Origin: Synechococcaceae cyanobacterium
GTDB lineage: Bacteria; Cyanobacteriota; Cyanobacteriia; PCC-6307; Cyanobiaceae
DNA: 64,000 nt
Assembly: GCA_947378425.1 (NCBI GenBank)
Contig: CANCJV010000002.1
Span: forward strand, 1-64,000
Direction: 5' to 3'
Shown here: one piece after another, positions 63,434 to 64,000 of the stretch
Layout of the letters: each line of letters opens with the position of its first letter
Numbering within the stretch: the first letter of the stretch is position 1
Translations under genes and position numbers: made by a program
Notes under the pieces: model-generated
Told to the model about the DNA's origin: nothing
Database searches by the model: none
The model's input: only the letters and a program-made list of their open reading frames with translations

Positions 63434-64000
63434 ATGAATCCCTCCCTGTTCGGTGCCATTGCTGCCGCTCTGCTGGCGGGCCTGTGGCTGAGTGCCCGGC
63501 GCCGTCCCAGGCCCTTGCTGCGTTCCGGTGACACCAGCGCTGTGGCAGCTCTCAACAGGGCCCAGATTGCTCTGGTTTCTGTTCAGGCATCGGCCTCGTC
63601 CCCCGGTCCGGCTGTCGCGCTCCCTGAGGCCTCCAGCTTTTCTCCCGCGTCCGGCACAACACCGTTGACGGCACGGCCCGAGATCCCTCCGGCGGGGGCG
63701 GTGCGCCAGCGGCTGGATCTGTTGCTCCAGCTTGAGCGTTGGTTCCGTGGCAGCGCCGTCGATCGCCGTCAGGCCCTGGCCGTGGCCCGTCTCTGGAGCC
63801 ATCCCTGTGTGTTGCCCCTGGTCCGTCGCGGCCTCAGGGACCCCGATCCCCAGGTGATGGCCGAGGCCGCTGCGGCGATTCAGGTTTTCCGCGGCCGACG
63901 CCAGGGCGTGCCTCCCCAGGACCCGTTCTCCCCGACCAGGGCTCAGGCCTCCAGGCCGGATCCCAATTCCCGACCCCGCAAGGTGCTGCGCACGCGATAG
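63434..64000 (+). CDS. Membrane-anchored protein with a HEAT-like segment
   Basis: 188 residues ending exactly at the window edge with TAG. A hydrophobic N-terminus (LFGAIAAALLAGLWLSA) is followed by a low-complexity Ala/Pro/Ser linker and a helical pair at about 95-155 (RLDLLLQLERWFRGSAVDRRQALAVARLW; LVRRGLRDPDPQVMAEAAAAIQVF) that looks like one HEAT repeat. The tail is basic. It is divergent from psaI. Function unknown. Confidence 0.6.
   Translation: MNPSLFGAIAAALLAGLWLSARRRPRPLLRSGDTSAVAALNRAQIALVSVQASASSPGPAVALPEASSFSPASGTTPLTARPEIPPAGAVRQRLDLLLQLERWFRGSAVDRRQALAVARLWSHPCVLPLVRRGLRDPDPQVMAEAAAAIQVFRGRRQGVPPQDPFSPTRAQASRPDPNSRPRKVLRTR

Overview
The window is GC-rich chromosomal DNA of a unicellular picocyanobacterium of the Synechococcus/Cyanobium type. 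The evidence is photosynthetic: the first codons of psbA at the left edge, psaA-psaB, psaL and psaI at the right end, a gene matching the cyanobacterial MPBQ/MSBQ (tocopherol/plastoquinone) methyltransferase, a 409-residue cyanobacterial-type EF-Tu, an rne-rnhB pair whose RNase E ends in the arginine-rich cyanobacterial tail, and a single-chain ferredoxin-type glutamate synthase. The genus is an inference from protein resemblance; there is no rRNA here.

Layout. 1-31.9 kb is ordinary core chromosome: psbA (partial), a B12-type radical SAM protein, a methyltransferase, a CPBP protease next to clpS, a nucleoside hydrolase-like protein with an MFS exporter, dapL, a TIGR03960-type radical SAM protein, rne-rnhB, a DUF1997 protein, pheA, the MPBQ/MSBQ methyltransferase with a LON-substrate-binding protein, the rpsL-rpsG-fusA-tuf-rpsJ operon, an IscA-like protein, a phosphodiester glycosidase, gltB, a small secreted protein and lipA.

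31.9-48.8 kb is an integrated mobile island of about 16.9 kb at the 3' end of tRNA-Pro(CGG). A 23-bp direct repeat bounds it (31955-31977 and 48819-48841). The left part, on the plus strand, has a tyrosine recombinase, a ribbon-helix-helix-like protein, several small unknown proteins, a 990-residue primase/helicase-like replication protein (resembling the cyanobacterial CyRepA1 family) and a small membrane protein. The right part, on the minus strand, is a type I restriction-modification operon (hsdM-hsdS-hsdR) carrying extra genes: GIY-YIG/DUF4357, a nucleotidyltransferase-like remnant, RhuM-Fic/Doc and a PD-(D/E)XK-like protein. hsdM has an apparent one-base deletion. The overall plan resembles tycheposon-type elements described from marine picocyanobacteria.

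48.84-49.5 kb is a decayed second copy of the same kind of element, joined in tandem at the attR repeat: its left end and integrase start are homologous to the island and are fused by deletion to a piece of the replication gene. It is followed by a 2.7-kb stretch of damaged genes: a glycosyltransferase whose N-terminal half lies in another frame, a calcium-binding-repeat-like pseudogene, a broken VapBC-like pair and another remnant.

52.6-64.0 kb returns to core: a CbiG-CobJ fusion, a signal-peptide protein of unknown function coupled to it, psaA-psaB, about 1.3 kb without a convincing gene, psaL, psaI and a HEAT-like protein. Starts were chosen by eye and several are uncertain; no homology search was possible, so family names rest on recognised motifs and remembered sequence.
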